Positions 10,770-20,011 of a DNA stretch of 64,000 bases are shown here, one piece after another. The DNA lies in the NCBI GenBank assembly GCA_938035125.1, contig CALHNS010000019.1, positions 62,001 through 126,000 of the forward strand. Reading direction: 5' to 3'. The notes beneath the pieces were generated by a model. It ran no database searches and was not told the DNA's origin. It saw only the letters and a list, made by a program, of their open reading frames with translations. The translations under genes and the position numbers were made by a program. The DNA comes from an uncultured Granulosicoccaceae bacterium. Lineage in GTDB: Bacteria; Pseudomonadota; Gammaproteobacteria; Granulosicoccales; Granulosicoccaceae. Numbering within the stretch: the first letter of the stretch is position 1; each line of letters begins with the position of its first letter.

Positions 10770-11174
10770 TACCCATCTGACACACACCACACGTCAGTTT
10801 GCAAGATCGATTTGGTAAAAAGTTCGAATCCCGTTCGTTGAACACAGTATGCGAGGTGATACCACCAACGCTACACATTCATACAAATATGGGGAAAAAG
10901 CCGTGTTTACATGGGCCTAGAGCACGAGCAACACCAAATTCAAAGTGAACCAGTAGTCACAAATCTGTCTTCTGGCTATTCATCTGAATGGGCAGAAAAA
11001 GTTAGAAAATCTAGTAAACCTATGAACAAGGCAGTAAAATAACGAACGCCACCTGTCGACAACCGGCCTTAAATTACGGCGCATTGTCGGTAGGTTCTCT
11101 ATAACTTGGATATTCGAACGAGAAGGTTTTGAACCCGTGTCTTCTCAGGCCTAGCATCGAAAGGACTACAGTAA
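10770..11174. other. 405-bp intergenic region with a long imperfect hairpin
   Basis: No convincing gene. An imperfect inverted repeat at 11051-11095 (ACCTGTCGACAA against TTGTCGGTAGGT, plus an inner CCG/CGG) could form a hairpin followed by a T-rich patch. A 43-codon open frame at 10911-11042 has no ribosome binding site and is not called. The region near 11100-11174 must contain the leader of the 11175 gene, whose ribosome binding site AAAGGA is at about 11159-11164. Confidence 0.4.
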
Positions 11175-11999
11175 ATGCCCGTCGTTAAACATCAATCCAC
11201 AAACCGAAACGTTCGGCTACTGGCAGCGGTTGCTTTGCCTTTGTTCCTCACGGCCTGCCCCACTGACAACACCTCACTCTTGGATTTAGAGTCGTTATTT
11301 CCAGCCGAAGTGTTTACTGCCACCAATGAAAACGGCCAAATTACTGTGCCTACACAAACCGAGATGGTGAACGGTGTGCAACCCCCCGTTGTAGAGGTAA
11401 CTACCGCAAACCCTAGTGATCAATTATCTGACGTCAGTCTGAACCGTGTTCCTGCAGAATTACAGCCTTTAGTGGGTGGGGCAATAACTTTTACATCTCG
11501 CTTTGATGGAACTGGCAATCCAATCGAAGATGTTTTCCAATTTTCCCCAGAAGACTACGAGCTCTTAACTGGCGACAACAATCCTGGTGCTTTGTCAGTG
11601 GTTGCGAACCCCACGATATCTGTTTGCACTTTCATTCCCGCTACCAACCAGTATTTGTGCCTGCGTTCGTTCGATTTGCAGTTACAAAATAGGGTTTGGC
11701 ATTTGTTCAACTTGCAATCTGAAACAACCGGTTCTGGAGTATTTGAGTTTTGCACCGAAGCAGATTCCCAACAAGCTTGCAGTGACAAGCTATTCAGCGA
11801 TCCTGATGGCACAGACGAAGTCACCATTAGTCGATCCATCGCGCAGGCGTTCGCCCCAAGGGCGGCGCCCTACTTTGCGTACGGTGAGCAAGGTACGGTA
11901 ACCCGGCAGTCAAGTTCAGTAGTTATCAGCGAACCACAGTCTCAAGCAGTGTATACATTAATTTCACAGATTTCATTGGCGGGCGCATCCGCTGATTAG
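11175..11999 (+). CDS. unknown lipoprotein, paralogue 1 of a local three-member family
   Basis: A 274-residue protein with a lipoprotein signal peptide (lipobox L-T-A-C, Cys28). After a Ser/Thr/Glu-rich linker it contains the local-family core: YLCLRSF near residue 160, then GSGVFEFC near 185, a second Cys about 13 residues on (QQACSDKL), and DPDGTDEV. The same pattern recurs in the genes at 13631 and 14525. The paired cysteines suggest a disulfide in the periplasm or at the surface. I do not recognise a named domain and propose no function. Confidence 0.8.
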   Translation: MPVVKHQSTNRNVRLLAAVALPLFLTACPTDNTSLLDLESLFPAEVFTATNENGQITVPTQTEMVNGVQPPVVEVTTANPSDQLSDVSLNRVPAELQPLVGGAITFTSRFDGTGNPIEDVFQFSPEDYELLTGDNNPGALSVVANPTISVCTFIPATNQYLCLRSFDLQLQNRVWHLFNLQSETTGSGVFEFCTEADSQQACSDKLFSDPDGTDEVTISRSIAQAFAPRAAPYFAYGEQGTVTRQSSSVVISEPQSQAVYTLISQISLAGASAD

Positions 12000-12049
12000 T
12001 GGGCGCGGGACGGGACGAAACAAATAAGTAAGTAACTCAAGCTTACTAA

Positions 12050-12078
12050 CCGGTCGATATAAAACCACTATCGGCCGG
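12050..12078. terminator. hairpin between the convergent 11175 and creatinase genes
   Basis: A ten-base-pair stem (CCGGTCGATA / TATCGGCCGG, one G-T wobble) with a nine-base loop, flanked by GCTT and AAGC that could extend it. It sits in the 148-bp gap between two genes pointing at each other, where a bidirectional terminator is expected. There is no strong T tract on either side. Confidence 0.45.
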
Positions 12079-12147
12079 TAGCAAGCTCTAGTTCAACGCC
12101 ACCAAAAAACGGCGCAGTAAACTTATTACCAGTGAACTGGGGTCGTT

Positions 12148-13368
12148 CTAAATTGGAATAATATTGTGCTCAGGACCATACGGATAATTGGTGATGTTGT
12201 CCGCTCCTGATTCTGTCACTACCAAAATATCGTGCTCACGATACCCACCAGCACCCGGCTTGCCATCAGGAATGGTTAACATGGGTTCCATCGAGACCAC
12301 CATATTCGGCTCTAGCACGGTATCAATATCTTCCCGGAATTCAAGCCCTGCTTCACGGCCATAGTAGTGAGACAACACACCAAACGAATGACCGTATCCA
12401 AAGGTTCGATATTGCAGTAAATCTTTAGAGGCAAAGAATTCATTAAGCTCTGCGCATATTTCACTGCAAGAAACACCAGGCTTAATCAATGACATACCCA
12501 ATTCGTGTGCATCCACATTGGCTTGCCAGATCTTTACCGACTCATCATCGACCTCACCCACAAACATCGTGCGCTCAAGCGCTGTGTAATATCCAGATAT
12601 CATCGGAAACGCGTTTAAGCTTAAGATGTCTCCGCGTTCTAGTTGTCTTGTGGTAACCGGGTTATGAGCACCATCAGTGTTTAAGCCTGATTGAAACCAC
12701 ACCCAACTGTCGCGAATTTCGCTGTCAGGAAAATCTTTAGCAATAGCAAGTTCCATGGCGTTGCGTCCTGCCATGGCAACATCAATCTCACGAACCCCTA
12801 ATGCAATAGCATGGCGCACCGCTTCACCACCAATATTGGCAATACGAGCACCTTCTTTGATCAGGACTATCTCTTCCGCTGATTTCAACATGCGCTGCTG
12901 CATGATGTCTTCACTTAAATCCACAACAGTGTCACAGCTTAAAAACGTATCCAACTTCGAACGTTGCAGCAGGGTTAAATGGTCACCTTCAATACCAATA
13001 CTGGTTGCACCAGCTTCACTGATTAAGCTTTGTACTGCGCGCCAATAGTTATCACGGCGCCAATCGGTGTACACCAAGTTATCGCCATAACACCAACGCC
13101 ATGGTTGGCCATAATCAATATTGGCAGATAAGGTCACGCAGCGATCTGCTGTAACTAAACAGCCGTACGGGCGGCCAAATGCACAATACAAAAACCCACT
13201 GTAGTAGGCCACATTGTGCATCGAGGTCATGAGCACAGCAGAAACTGAGCGCTGCTTCATAACAGCTCGCAATGCGCTTAAGCGACGTTCATATTCTTGA
13301 TGAGAAAACGGCAGCGTTGATTTATCGCCGTTCGGGATGGGTAAAAAATCGAGTCTTTCAGTCGTCAT
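12148..13368 (-). CDS. creatinase (creatine amidinohydrolase)
   Basis: A 406-residue pita-bread-fold (M24 family) protein closely resembling Pseudomonas creatinase (about 403 residues), which hydrolyses creatine to sarcosine and urea. Recognisable blocks are SGFLYCAFGRPYG, YTDWRRDNYWRA, WFQSGLNTDGAHNPVTTR (with the catalytic His region), ISGYYTALERTMF, YRTFGYGHSFGVLSHYYGREAG and VSMEPM followed by GAGGYREHDILV. It is not a metallopeptidase sequence although it shares the fold. The ATG at 13368 has a good AGGTGA ribosome binding site; the longer frame upstream is unlikely. No sarcosine oxidase, creatininase or transporter gene is near, so it stands alone among secreted-protein genes. Confidence 0.92.
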   Translation of the reverse strand: MTTERLDFLPIPNGDKSTLPFSHQEYERRLSALRAVMKQRSVSAVLMTSMHNVAYYSGFLYCAFGRPYGCLVTADRCVTLSANIDYGQPWRWCYGDNLVYTDWRRDNYWRAVQSLISEAGATSIGIEGDHLTLLQRSKLDTFLSCDTVVDLSEDIMQQRMLKSAEEIVLIKEGARIANIGGEAVRHAIALGVREIDVAMAGRNAMELAIAKDFPDSEIRDSWVWFQSGLNTDGAHNPVTTRQLERGDILSLNAFPMISGYYTALERTMFVGEVDDESVKIWQANVDAHELGMSLIKPGVSCSEICAELNEFFASKDLLQYRTFGYGHSFGVLSHYYGREAGLEFREDIDTVLEPNMVVSMEPMLTIPDGKPGAGGYREHDILVVTESGADNITNYPYGPEHNIIPI

Positions 13369-13630
13369 AATAATCACCTGCTTACCAGGCAATTTCAATG
13401 AGACTGCCCGGTAGATAATCCGGGCGTACAGGATGTTGTCGTAAACCGCGTGCAGCGACGCCATCGCTAACGGTGAGGCGAATATACAAAAATCCACTAG
13501 TGACCGCAACCGATACCGTTAGAAAACCCCTATTAGCTCCCTGTCAAAACCCCAAAAAGTGTGCGTTACCTCCTTATAAGACGGAGCAAATTCCCCGCTT
13601 GGACACTATCGACACCAGGATTAAAGCCAC

Positions 13631-14407
13631 ATGCCAGCATGTAAAACACCAAAAAAGACAGCCAAAATTCTGTCTTTGTGCGCAGCTATTGGTGTGGGAT
13701 TTCTAACTAGTGGCTGTGCCGATGATCCTTTAGTGGATCCCTATGTTATTCCACAACCACAAAGTTTTATACCTACGGATACGGAATTTGCACTTCCCCC
13801 CAATCAGCAAACAAGCCAGCAAACAAACCAACAAATATCCATCAACAACGAAGCTAGCGATACGTACCTAGCGCTACAACGTTTGCAACCCGCCACACAT
13901 TACGATTTCACGGTTATCTCAGATGGGGCTACAGGCACTGAAGTCATCAATTACCGCAACAGCGTTCTAGTGGATGAAGGAGACGACAGTGTTTTACTAA
14001 CTAATCATCTTCCAAACACACAAATTGAAGCCTGTTTATATCAAGACAATCTTTACTTATGCCTTCGTGTATTTGAAAATTTTGACGTATCCCAGCCAGT
14101 ACCCGGTGGTATATCACTTTTTACGCTTGATGAAAACGGCTTTGGATCGGGCGTGTTTGCACTGTGTCCCGACATCCATAGAAACCCAGATTCGTGCATC
14201 AATCAAATCTCGAATAACACGCCCACAGGAACCTTGTTGGCAAGCGCAGGGATCTTAAGCCAAAGTTCTGTTTCAGGACAAAACCCTCTATACGATGGCG
14301 GTGATTACTCACTGTACTTGGCAAGAAGCAACCCCAGTATCACCACAGACTTCATTCAACCCTCAGCGCAATTGCTCAATAAAGCTAGAACATTCATCAC
14401 TTTTTGA
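13631..14407 (+). CDS. unknown lipoprotein, paralogue 2 of a local three-member family
   Basis: A 258-residue protein with a lipoprotein signal (lipobox L-T-S-G-C, Cys29) and a Gln/Thr-rich linker (NQQTSQQTNQQ). It shares the core of the 11175 protein: EACLYQDNLYLCLRVF near residue 130-145, FGSGVFALC near 171, then a second Cys (PDSCINQ) and a Thr/Gly-rich turn. The Cys spacing is conserved while most other residues have diverged, which points to old duplication. It is divergent from the creatinase gene. Confidence 0.8.
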   Translation: MPACKTPKKTAKILSLCAAIGVGFLTSGCADDPLVDPYVIPQPQSFIPTDTEFALPPNQQTSQQTNQQISINNEASDTYLALQRLQPATHYDFTVISDGATGTEVINYRNSVLVDEGDDSVLLTNHLPNTQIEACLYQDNLYLCLRVFENFDVSQPVPGGISLFTLDENGFGSGVFALCPDIHRNPDSCINQISNNTPTGTLLASAGILSQSSVSGQNPLYDGGDYSLYLARSNPSITTDFIQPSAQLLNKARTFITF

Positions 14408-14524
14408 CCTGATCCTTTACTGTCAAACATCGATTTGCGGTGCGTTATTTCTTATATGCGGCCAGAAAGGGCTGCACAGTGAAACTCAACATGAGCCAAT
14501 CGTCTGAGCCCGCAGGAGATGCAA

Positions 14525-15151
14525 ATGAATGGAGTAAGCCTTAATATCATCCGCTTGGCACACTTTGCCTTCTGGCTGTGTGTAGCTCTTGCCGTCTCCA
14601 TCGGGCTTCTTCAAGTGGTTATCGCCGAAGAAAGGCAACTATCTCCTAAAGCCGCTGTTCAGACCGGCTCTAGTCAGCGAACGGCTATTCCAGATTCTGT
14701 GAACTTCATGATGGGTACGGTGAGCTTTACTTGGACCTATCGATCCAATCACACCATGCCGTTCACCGAACACCATTCAATTACCTCTGAAGATGTAACC
14801 GATGCACTGAATAGGGACGGCCCTGTTCGTATAGCCACTGAAGACTCTGGTGAATTATTAATTGCAACAGCCGCAGAATCTCCTGATGTCATTCTTAGCG
14901 CACGACGCTACGAGCACTGGACATTGATCAGCGTGCTTCGTAACACCGACGATGCCACACGAAGTGTTGGTGTGTTTAAATTCTGCAGTTCAGACACAGC
15001 GCTGGGTAGCTGCGTAGAGACGGTGCTTGAACACCCTGACGGCACAGTCACCATGACAAGTGGTGCGCAAAGTGATGCAGCTAGAGTGGTGCCTAAAGGT
15101 TTGGATGAACTCTCAATTACGGATGAACTGGTCGCGCTTCTAACTCTGTAA
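14525..15151 (+). CDS. unknown secreted protein, paralogue 3 of a local three-member family
   Basis: A 208-residue protein with an N-terminal hydrophobic segment (about residues 8-31, ending VVIAEE) that looks like a signal peptide; it has no lipobox, unlike its two paralogues. The shared core is shorter: an ARRYEHWTLISVLRN block, then SVGVFKFC near residue 148, a second Cys (LGSCVETV) and HPDGTVTM. The ATG at 14525 was preferred to the one at 14519 because the AGGAG at 14514-14518 gives six-base spacing only for 14525. It converges on the PRTase gene. Confidence 0.78.
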   Translation: MNGVSLNIIRLAHFAFWLCVALAVSIGLLQVVIAEERQLSPKAAVQTGSSQRTAIPDSVNFMMGTVSFTWTYRSNHTMPFTEHHSITSEDVTDALNRDGPVRIATEDSGELLIATAAESPDVILSARRYEHWTLISVLRNTDDATRSVGVFKFCSSDTALGSCVETVLEHPDGTVTMTSGAQSDAARVVPKGLDELSITDELVALLTL

Positions 15152-15189
15152 CTAAGACTAATTAAAACAGCCCAAGTTGCTTAGAGCTA

Positions 15190-15783
15190 TTATTCAGCCA
15201 TCTTAACTGGCTTCAAACGACCTTCAAGCGAATCAATAACATCATTAAGATACGGCTTATGCGCTTTAATTTCTTCACGTGTTAGCCCATCTACTTCATG
15301 CGGGAACACTAGCCAATCAGCGGTTTCATGAGCATAATAATCAGGCTTCATATCCGTTTTATTTTTCGTTGGCTTAAAGTAGGCTGTAGCGATACGAATT
15401 TTCTCAGGTGTATTCTTACGAGCACGGCCTCGAATTTTTTCAACAATTGCCTGCACACTTAAACCGGTGTCAAACACATCATCCACAATCAACAACGAAT
15501 CTTCTGCATTAATCTGTTTAGTTAAATAGCTTAAACCGTGCACTCGAACGCGTGATCTCTGCTGCTCTATGCCTCGGTAGCTAGAGGTACGTATAGAGAT
15601 GTGGTCTGATTCAATGCCAAAAAAATCTATAATTTCTTGCACCGCGATACCAACTGGGGTGCCCCCTCGCCAAACCCCTACAATATAATCGGGGCGAAAG
15701 TCGTCTTCTAATATTTGTTTTGCCAATTCAACTGAATCTTGCATGAGTTGTTCAGCGGTTATGAATACTTTTGGAGTAGCCAC
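15190..15783 (-). CDS. purine-type phosphoribosyltransferase
   Basis: A 197-residue type I phosphoribosyltransferase, probably acting in purine salvage (hypoxanthine/guanine-type). The PRPP-binding signature LLIVDDVFDTGLSV is intact at about residues 97-110, and VGVWRGGTPVG near residue 36 is the other conserved loop. Substrate preference cannot be read from the sequence; xanthine-guanine or hypoxanthine are both possible. It is about 50 bp downstream of pyrF on the same strand, which fits a nucleotide-metabolism pair. Confidence 0.85.
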   Translation of the reverse strand: MATPKVFITAEQLMQDSVELAKQILEDDFRPDYIVGVWRGGTPVGIAVQEIIDFFGIESDHISIRTSSYRGIEQQRSRVRVHGLSYLTKQINAEDSLLIVDDVFDTGLSVQAIVEKIRGRARKNTPEKIRIATAYFKPTKNKTDMKPDYYAHETADWLVFPHEVDGLTREEIKAHKPYLNDVIDSLEGRLKPVKMAE

Positions 15784-15834
15784 GGGACGTTAAAACCTTT
15801 TCAATTCGTTTTGCGATTAAGCGTTCGCTTTGGA

Positions 15835-16542
15835 CTAAGCCGCTGCACGGATGTCGTTAAGAATGGACGTTAGTGTATCGTTAGGATTGCTTGCTTGTGT
15901 GATGGGCCTGCCAATGACTAAATAATCACTGCCATTATTGATCGCCTCCACTGGCGTCATTGTTCTACGTTGATCATCAGCGCTATTTAATGCACCGGGA
16001 CGAACCCCAGGGGTTACTGTTAAAAATTTTGTAGTAATAGTTGATGCAGCCGATTTTACTAGCGGCACCTCATGCGGTGAACACACCACGCCGTCCATAC
16101 CAGAAGATGCTGCTAAGCTAGCCAAATGTTCAGCTTGCTGTGCCGCATTTTTAGCATAGCCAATCGCTGCTACATCTTGGTCTGTCATGCTGGTCAAAAT
16201 GGTTACGGCAATGAGTAACGTATCACCCCCCGCATCCTTATTCGCCGCCACTGCAGCATCCATCATTGCACTTCCGCCACTGGCGTGCACGTTCACCATC
16301 CATACGCCTAAATCGTTTGCCGCTTTTATCGCGCCAGCTACGGTATTGGGGATATCGTGAAATTTTAAATCAAGAAAAACATCGAAACCCATGCCCACTA
16401 AATCACGCACCACTTGCGGGCCAGCGTAGGTGAATAGTTCCTTACCTACTTTCATTTTCGATAAGCTGGGATCAACAGTTTCTGCAAAGGCTAACGCAGC
16501 CTTGGCACTGTTAAAGTCTAATGCGGTAATGATGTTGCTCAA
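15835..16542 (-). CDS. pyrF: orotidine 5'-phosphate decarboxylase
   Basis: A 235-residue TIM-barrel enzyme catalysing the last step of UMP synthesis. The catalytic array FLDLKFHDIPNTV (D-x-K-x-x-D) and the phosphate loop DYLVIGRPITQA are intact, and TPGVRPG is the other active-site strand. I place the start at a TTG at 16542, just after the lapB stop. It gives the normal length and N-terminus (LSNIITALDF) and has a purine-rich GGAAGGGG about ten bases upstream. Starting further upstream would overlap lapB by more than 100 bp. Confidence 0.95.
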   Translation of the reverse strand: MSNIITALDFNSAKAALAFAETVDPSLSKMKVGKELFTYAGPQVVRDLVGMGFDVFLDLKFHDIPNTVAGAIKAANDLGVWMVNVHASGGSAMMDAAVAANKDAGGDTLLIAVTILTSMTDQDVAAIGYAKNAAQQAEHLASLAASSGMDGVVCSPHEVPLVKSAASTITTKFLTVTPGVRPGALNSADDQRRTMTPVEAINNGSDYLVIGRPITQASNPNDTLTSILNDIRAAA

Positions 16543-16547
16543 TGTGG

Positions 16548-17738
16548 CTATTCCCCTTCCACCCCAATAATCGTTTGCACTGAATCCCAACTGCCGCAAC
16601 TGGGGCAACGCCAATGTAATTGATTGCCTTTGAAGCCGCACGATGCGCATTGGTATTGCGCCTTATCTTCAATCACATCGTCTAGCAGTGTTTGGATGGT
16701 TTGCACTTTCTCTTTCTCTGATGCTGGCGCTACCGCTACTTGATCAGACACCCAATCACGAAGCCCTTTTAGCGACGGACGTTTTAACATCTGATCTTTA
16801 AAAAAACGGGTGGCAAGTTCAGGACCGTGCCGCTCCGTAATCACTTGCCGTGTTGCACGCACCACAGAGTACGCATTCTTTCGCATCGATATGGTTTTTA
16901 TAAAATCATCCAGCGGGCCCTTTGAGGGCAACTGACCCAGCGCCTTTAACCAAGGCTCGATGATGTCGGGCAATAAGGAAGGTTGCGCACTTTCTACTTG
17001 TTGGAAATGCCCGGCAGCACTTTCCCAATCGCCTAAATCACTGGCCGCGAGCGCAAGCGCCATTTGCGCTCTTGCTCCGCCTGGATACAAACCATCGGCT
17101 TCTAACAGCAAACGATGAGCTTCATCGGTGTAGCCCGATTGCAAGGCTTCCTCAGCCAGTTCGCAGCGATAGTGTGCAATTCGATAACGCAGAATGTCAC
17201 TGCGCTCTTCATCGTTTTTTGACTCACTAAGCGCTAAGGCACGTTTGGCGATGTCGCTAGCCTGCCCCCAATCTCGCTCTTGTTCGTGTAATTGCATTAA
17301 ACTTTTGCAGGCATCTTCTTCTCGATAACCCGAGCTAAGAAGCTTTCGAAACATTGCTTCCGACCGATCGAGTAAACCTGCAGATTCAAAATCTCTGGCC
17401 AACTCAAAACGAGCTGCCGCTTGAACCTCTTCCCCCAATTCTGTTTTTTCCATCAGCCGTTCGTGCAAATGAATGGCACGATCTACCTCACCTCGGCGAC
17501 GATAGAAGTTGCCTAAAGCCAGATGGGTTTCTGCGGTTTCACGATCAAGATCTTCTAAGTTTGCAAACAGCACTTCATCGGATTTATCCGTTTGCTCATT
17601 GAGCAAAACGTTTAATCCTTTGTGAAAGTTTTGCGCATGATCCCAAAATGCATCGGGGTCTTTGGCCGCACTTCGACGCGCAGCAAACCAGCCCGCTGCC
17701 GCCGCAACCGGAAGCAAAAGCCACAACAGATTTAACAT
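16548..17738 (-). CDS. lapB: lipopolysaccharide assembly protein LapB
   Basis: A 396-residue inner-membrane protein that regulates LpxC turnover through FtsH and so balances LPS synthesis. It has an N-terminal membrane anchor (residues 2-18), a series of tetratricopeptide repeats (about 65-330) and a C-terminal rubredoxin-type metal site with two C-x-x-C knuckles (CASCGFKG and CPSCGSWD). The order ihfB-lapB-pyrF is standard in gammaproteobacteria. The stop overlaps the pyrF leader. Confidence 0.96.
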   Translation of the reverse strand: MLNLLWLLLPVAAAAGWFAARRSAAKDPDAFWDHAQNFHKGLNVLLNEQTDKSDEVLFANLEDLDRETAETHLALGNFYRRRGEVDRAIHLHERLMEKTELGEEVQAAARFELARDFESAGLLDRSEAMFRKLLSSGYREEDACKSLMQLHEQERDWGQASDIAKRALALSESKNDEERSDILRYRIAHYRCELAEEALQSGYTDEAHRLLLEADGLYPGGARAQMALALAASDLGDWESAAGHFQQVESAQPSLLPDIIEPWLKALGQLPSKGPLDDFIKTISMRKNAYSVVRATRQVITERHGPELATRFFKDQMLKRPSLKGLRDWVSDQVAVAPASEKEKVQTIQTLLDDVIEDKAQYQCASCGFKGNQLHWRCPSCGSWDSVQTIIGVEGE

Positions 17739-17759
17739 GGTAAGGCTCGGGCGATTAGG

Positions 17760-18092
17760 CTAATCGTCGTCATTGTGCTGTTTAGCACCTTGATCGACGC
17801 GCTCTCTAAGATCTTTACCCGGTTTGAAATGGGGGACGTGCTTACCGGCTAATGCCACCGCGTCGCCCGATTTAGGATTGCGGCCAATACGGGCCGCACG
17901 AAAATGCAAACTGAAGCTACCGAACCCGCGAATTTCTATACGGTTACCGCTGGCAAGTTCGGCGCTCATTTTTTCTAAAATGCCTTTAACGGCCAATTCC
18001 ACGTCACGCCGTTCCAATTGGCTTTGGCTACTAGCAAGCTTCTCAATCAAGTCAGACTTGGTCAAGCTCGTATCGTTGCTGTCGTCACTCAT
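17760..18092 (-). CDS. ihfB: integration host factor subunit beta
   Basis: A 110-residue HU/IHF-family DNA-bending protein. The beta-arm with the intercalating proline is recognisable (RIGRNPKSG near residue 74), with GFGSFSLH before it and [15 protein letters not shown] after. An acidic/Ser-rich N-terminal extension of about ten residues and a C-terminal [10 protein letters not shown] tail make it slightly longer than the E. coli protein (94). The start may instead be the ATG at 18110, six codons upstream; neither has a strong ribosome binding site. It follows rpsA, as in most gammaproteobacteria. Confidence 0.95.
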   Translation of the reverse strand: MSDDSNDTSLTKSDLIEKLASSQSQLERRDVELAVKGILEKMSAELASGNRIEIRGFGSFSLHFRAARIGRNPKSGDAVALAGKHVPHFKPGKDLRERVDQGAKQHNDDD

Positions 18093-18176
18093 GGAAAACT
18101 CAACTCTCATGGGCGATCCGAGCAGGCCATCCCTGGCCCGTGGTCCGGATGTTATTACTTAGATTTCAACAACGCC

Positions 18177-19874
18177 TTATGCGTCGTCACCACTTTCACT
18201 TTTGCTATCACTCATCTGTTCTTTCAACAGATCACCCAGCGTGGTGGCACCGCCGCCATCTTGTGAGCTGGAGTAATCGCTTATAGCTTCGGCTTCTTCT
18301 TCGTAGTCTTTCGCTTTAATGGATAAGCTCAACATACGTGACTTACGATCGGTTCCTGTGAATTTTGCTTCCACCGTGTCACCTTCTTTGAAGTGATGAC
18401 GAACATCTTCAACACGCTCACGAGAGATTTCACTGGCGCGAAGCACACCTTCCACACCGTCGCCTAAATCGATAACAGCGTGCTTGGTATCCACTTCTGT
18501 AACCGTACCCGTTACTACGCTACCCTTCGGGTTATCCGCAATGAATTGACCGAATGGGTCACGTTCAATTTGCTTAACACCTAAAGAGATGCGCTCACGT
18601 TCTGGGTCAACGGCCAATACAACCGCTTCCAGTTCGTCGCCCTTCTTGTAGTTATGAACCGCGTTTTCACCCGTGTCATTCCAAGAAAGATCTGACAAGT
18701 GGATAAGGCCATCGATGCCGCCTTCCAAGCCAATAAAGATACCGAAATCGGTAATTGACTTGATGGTTCCCGATACCTTGTCGCCCTTGTTGAAGCTTTC
18801 AGAGAATTCTTCCCAAGGGTTTTGCTTGCACTGCTTAATGCCTAATGAAATACGACGACGCTCTTGATCGATATCAAGAATCATCACTTCCACTTCATCA
18901 CCTAATGCAACCACTTTGTTCGGGTTAACGTTGCGGTTAGTCCAATCCATTTCAGATACGTGAACCAAACCTTCAACGCCTTCTTCGATTTCAACGAAGC
19001 AGCCGTAATCTGCAATGTTAGTGACCTTACCGAACAGACGCGTGTTTTCAGGATAGCGGCGAGTAAGATCAACCCAAGGATCTTCACCCAACTGCTTCAA
19101 TCCCAGTGATACACGGTTGCGATCGCGATCGAACTTCAGAACCTTAACTTGCATTTCTTGGCCAACTTCAACCACCTCAGACGGGTGCTTAACGCGCTTC
19201 CAAGCCATGTCAGTGATGTGCAACAGACCATCGATACCACCTAGGTCTAAGAACGCACCGTAATCGGTTAGGTTCTTAACGATACCCACAATTTCCTGAC
19301 CTTCTTGCAGGTTCTCTAGTAATGCCTCACGCTCAGCGCTGTATTCGCTTTCAACCACAGCACGACGAGATACCACAACGTTATTACGACGTTGATCAAG
19401 TTTGATAACTTTGAATTCCAGTTCCTTGCCTTCAAGGTAACTGGTGTCACGCACAGGGCGTACATCAACCAACGAACCTGGTAGGAATGCACGGATATCG
19501 CATACGTCAACAGTGAAGCCACCTTTGACTTTACCGGTGATGTTGCCTTTGATGATTTCATCATTAGCTTGGGCTTTTTCAAGCACTGTCCATGAGCGTG
19601 CACGACGTGCTTTTTCGTGTGAAAGTTTGGTTTCACCGAAGCCGTCCTCGATGGAATCAAGTGCAACTTCTACGGTATCGCCAATGACGACGTTTATTTC
19701 GCCGTTTTCGCCGGCAAATTCTTCAATCGGTACCGCGCCTTCTGATTTTAATCCAGCATTAACGATGACGTAGCTGCCGGTTACATCAATGACCGTTCCC
19801 AATAAGATGGAACCGGTTTTCATTTCGGTGTTAGTAATACTCTCTTCAAAGAGTTCTGCGAAAGATTCAGACAT
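18177..19874 (-). CDS. rpsA: 30S ribosomal protein S1
   Basis: A 565-residue protein with six S1 RNA-binding repeats, each recognisable by a D-x-G-x-F/A-x-x-G and an x-G-L-x-H core (for example [19 protein letters not shown], about residues 207-225). S1 helps mRNAs bind the 30S subunit. The start has only a weak Shine-Dalgarno (TAGGTC), normal for rpsA, whose own mRNA is recruited and repressed by S1. The 137-bp leader between cmk and rpsA probably holds its own promoter. Gene order cmk-rpsA-ihfB is conserved. Confidence 0.98.
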   Translation of the reverse strand: MSESFAELFEESITNTEMKTGSILLGTVIDVTGSYVIVNAGLKSEGAVPIEEFAGENGEINVVIGDTVEVALDSIEDGFGETKLSHEKARRARSWTVLEKAQANDEIIKGNITGKVKGGFTVDVCDIRAFLPGSLVDVRPVRDTSYLEGKELEFKVIKLDQRRNNVVVSRRAVVESEYSAEREALLENLQEGQEIVGIVKNLTDYGAFLDLGGIDGLLHITDMAWKRVKHPSEVVEVGQEMQVKVLKFDRDRNRVSLGLKQLGEDPWVDLTRRYPENTRLFGKVTNIADYGCFVEIEEGVEGLVHVSEMDWTNRNVNPNKVVALGDEVEVMILDIDQERRRISLGIKQCKQNPWEEFSESFNKGDKVSGTIKSITDFGIFIGLEGGIDGLIHLSDLSWNDTGENAVHNYKKGDELEAVVLAVDPERERISLGVKQIERDPFGQFIADNPKGSVVTGTVTEVDTKHAVIDLGDGVEGVLRASEISRERVEDVRHHFKEGDTVEAKFTGTDRKSRMLSLSIKAKDYEEEAEAISDYSSSQDGGGATTLGDLLKEQMSDSKSESGDDA

Positions 19875-20011
19875 TAAATTGTTGACCTAGGGGGGTATAC
19901 AGACACACAGTTCGGATCCGATGAACCTATGTGGTTATGGTTAAAAACCTGCGCATCCAGCGAAGGTAGGGAAATACGGTTAATGCAAAATTAAGCCCGC
20001 TAAAGCAAGGC

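Noticed and set aside
10821-10840. tRNA T-loop-like string AGTTCGAATCCCG in the intergenic region
   Set aside because: No acceptor, D or anticodon stem can be drawn around it, and it is not repeated at the tRNA-Leu gene, so it is neither a tRNA nor a supported attachment site.
10911-11042. 43-codon open frame in the 10770-11174 gap
   Set aside because: No ribosome binding site and no recognisable protein features; random frames of this length are common.
12148-13368. M24 aminopeptidase or proline dipeptidase
   Set aside because: The fold is shared, but the sequence blocks match creatinase along the whole length rather than metallopeptidases.
14556-14570. Sigma-54-like TGGCACACTTTGCC
   Set aside because: The spacing between the two elements is two bases too short and it lies inside a coding region.
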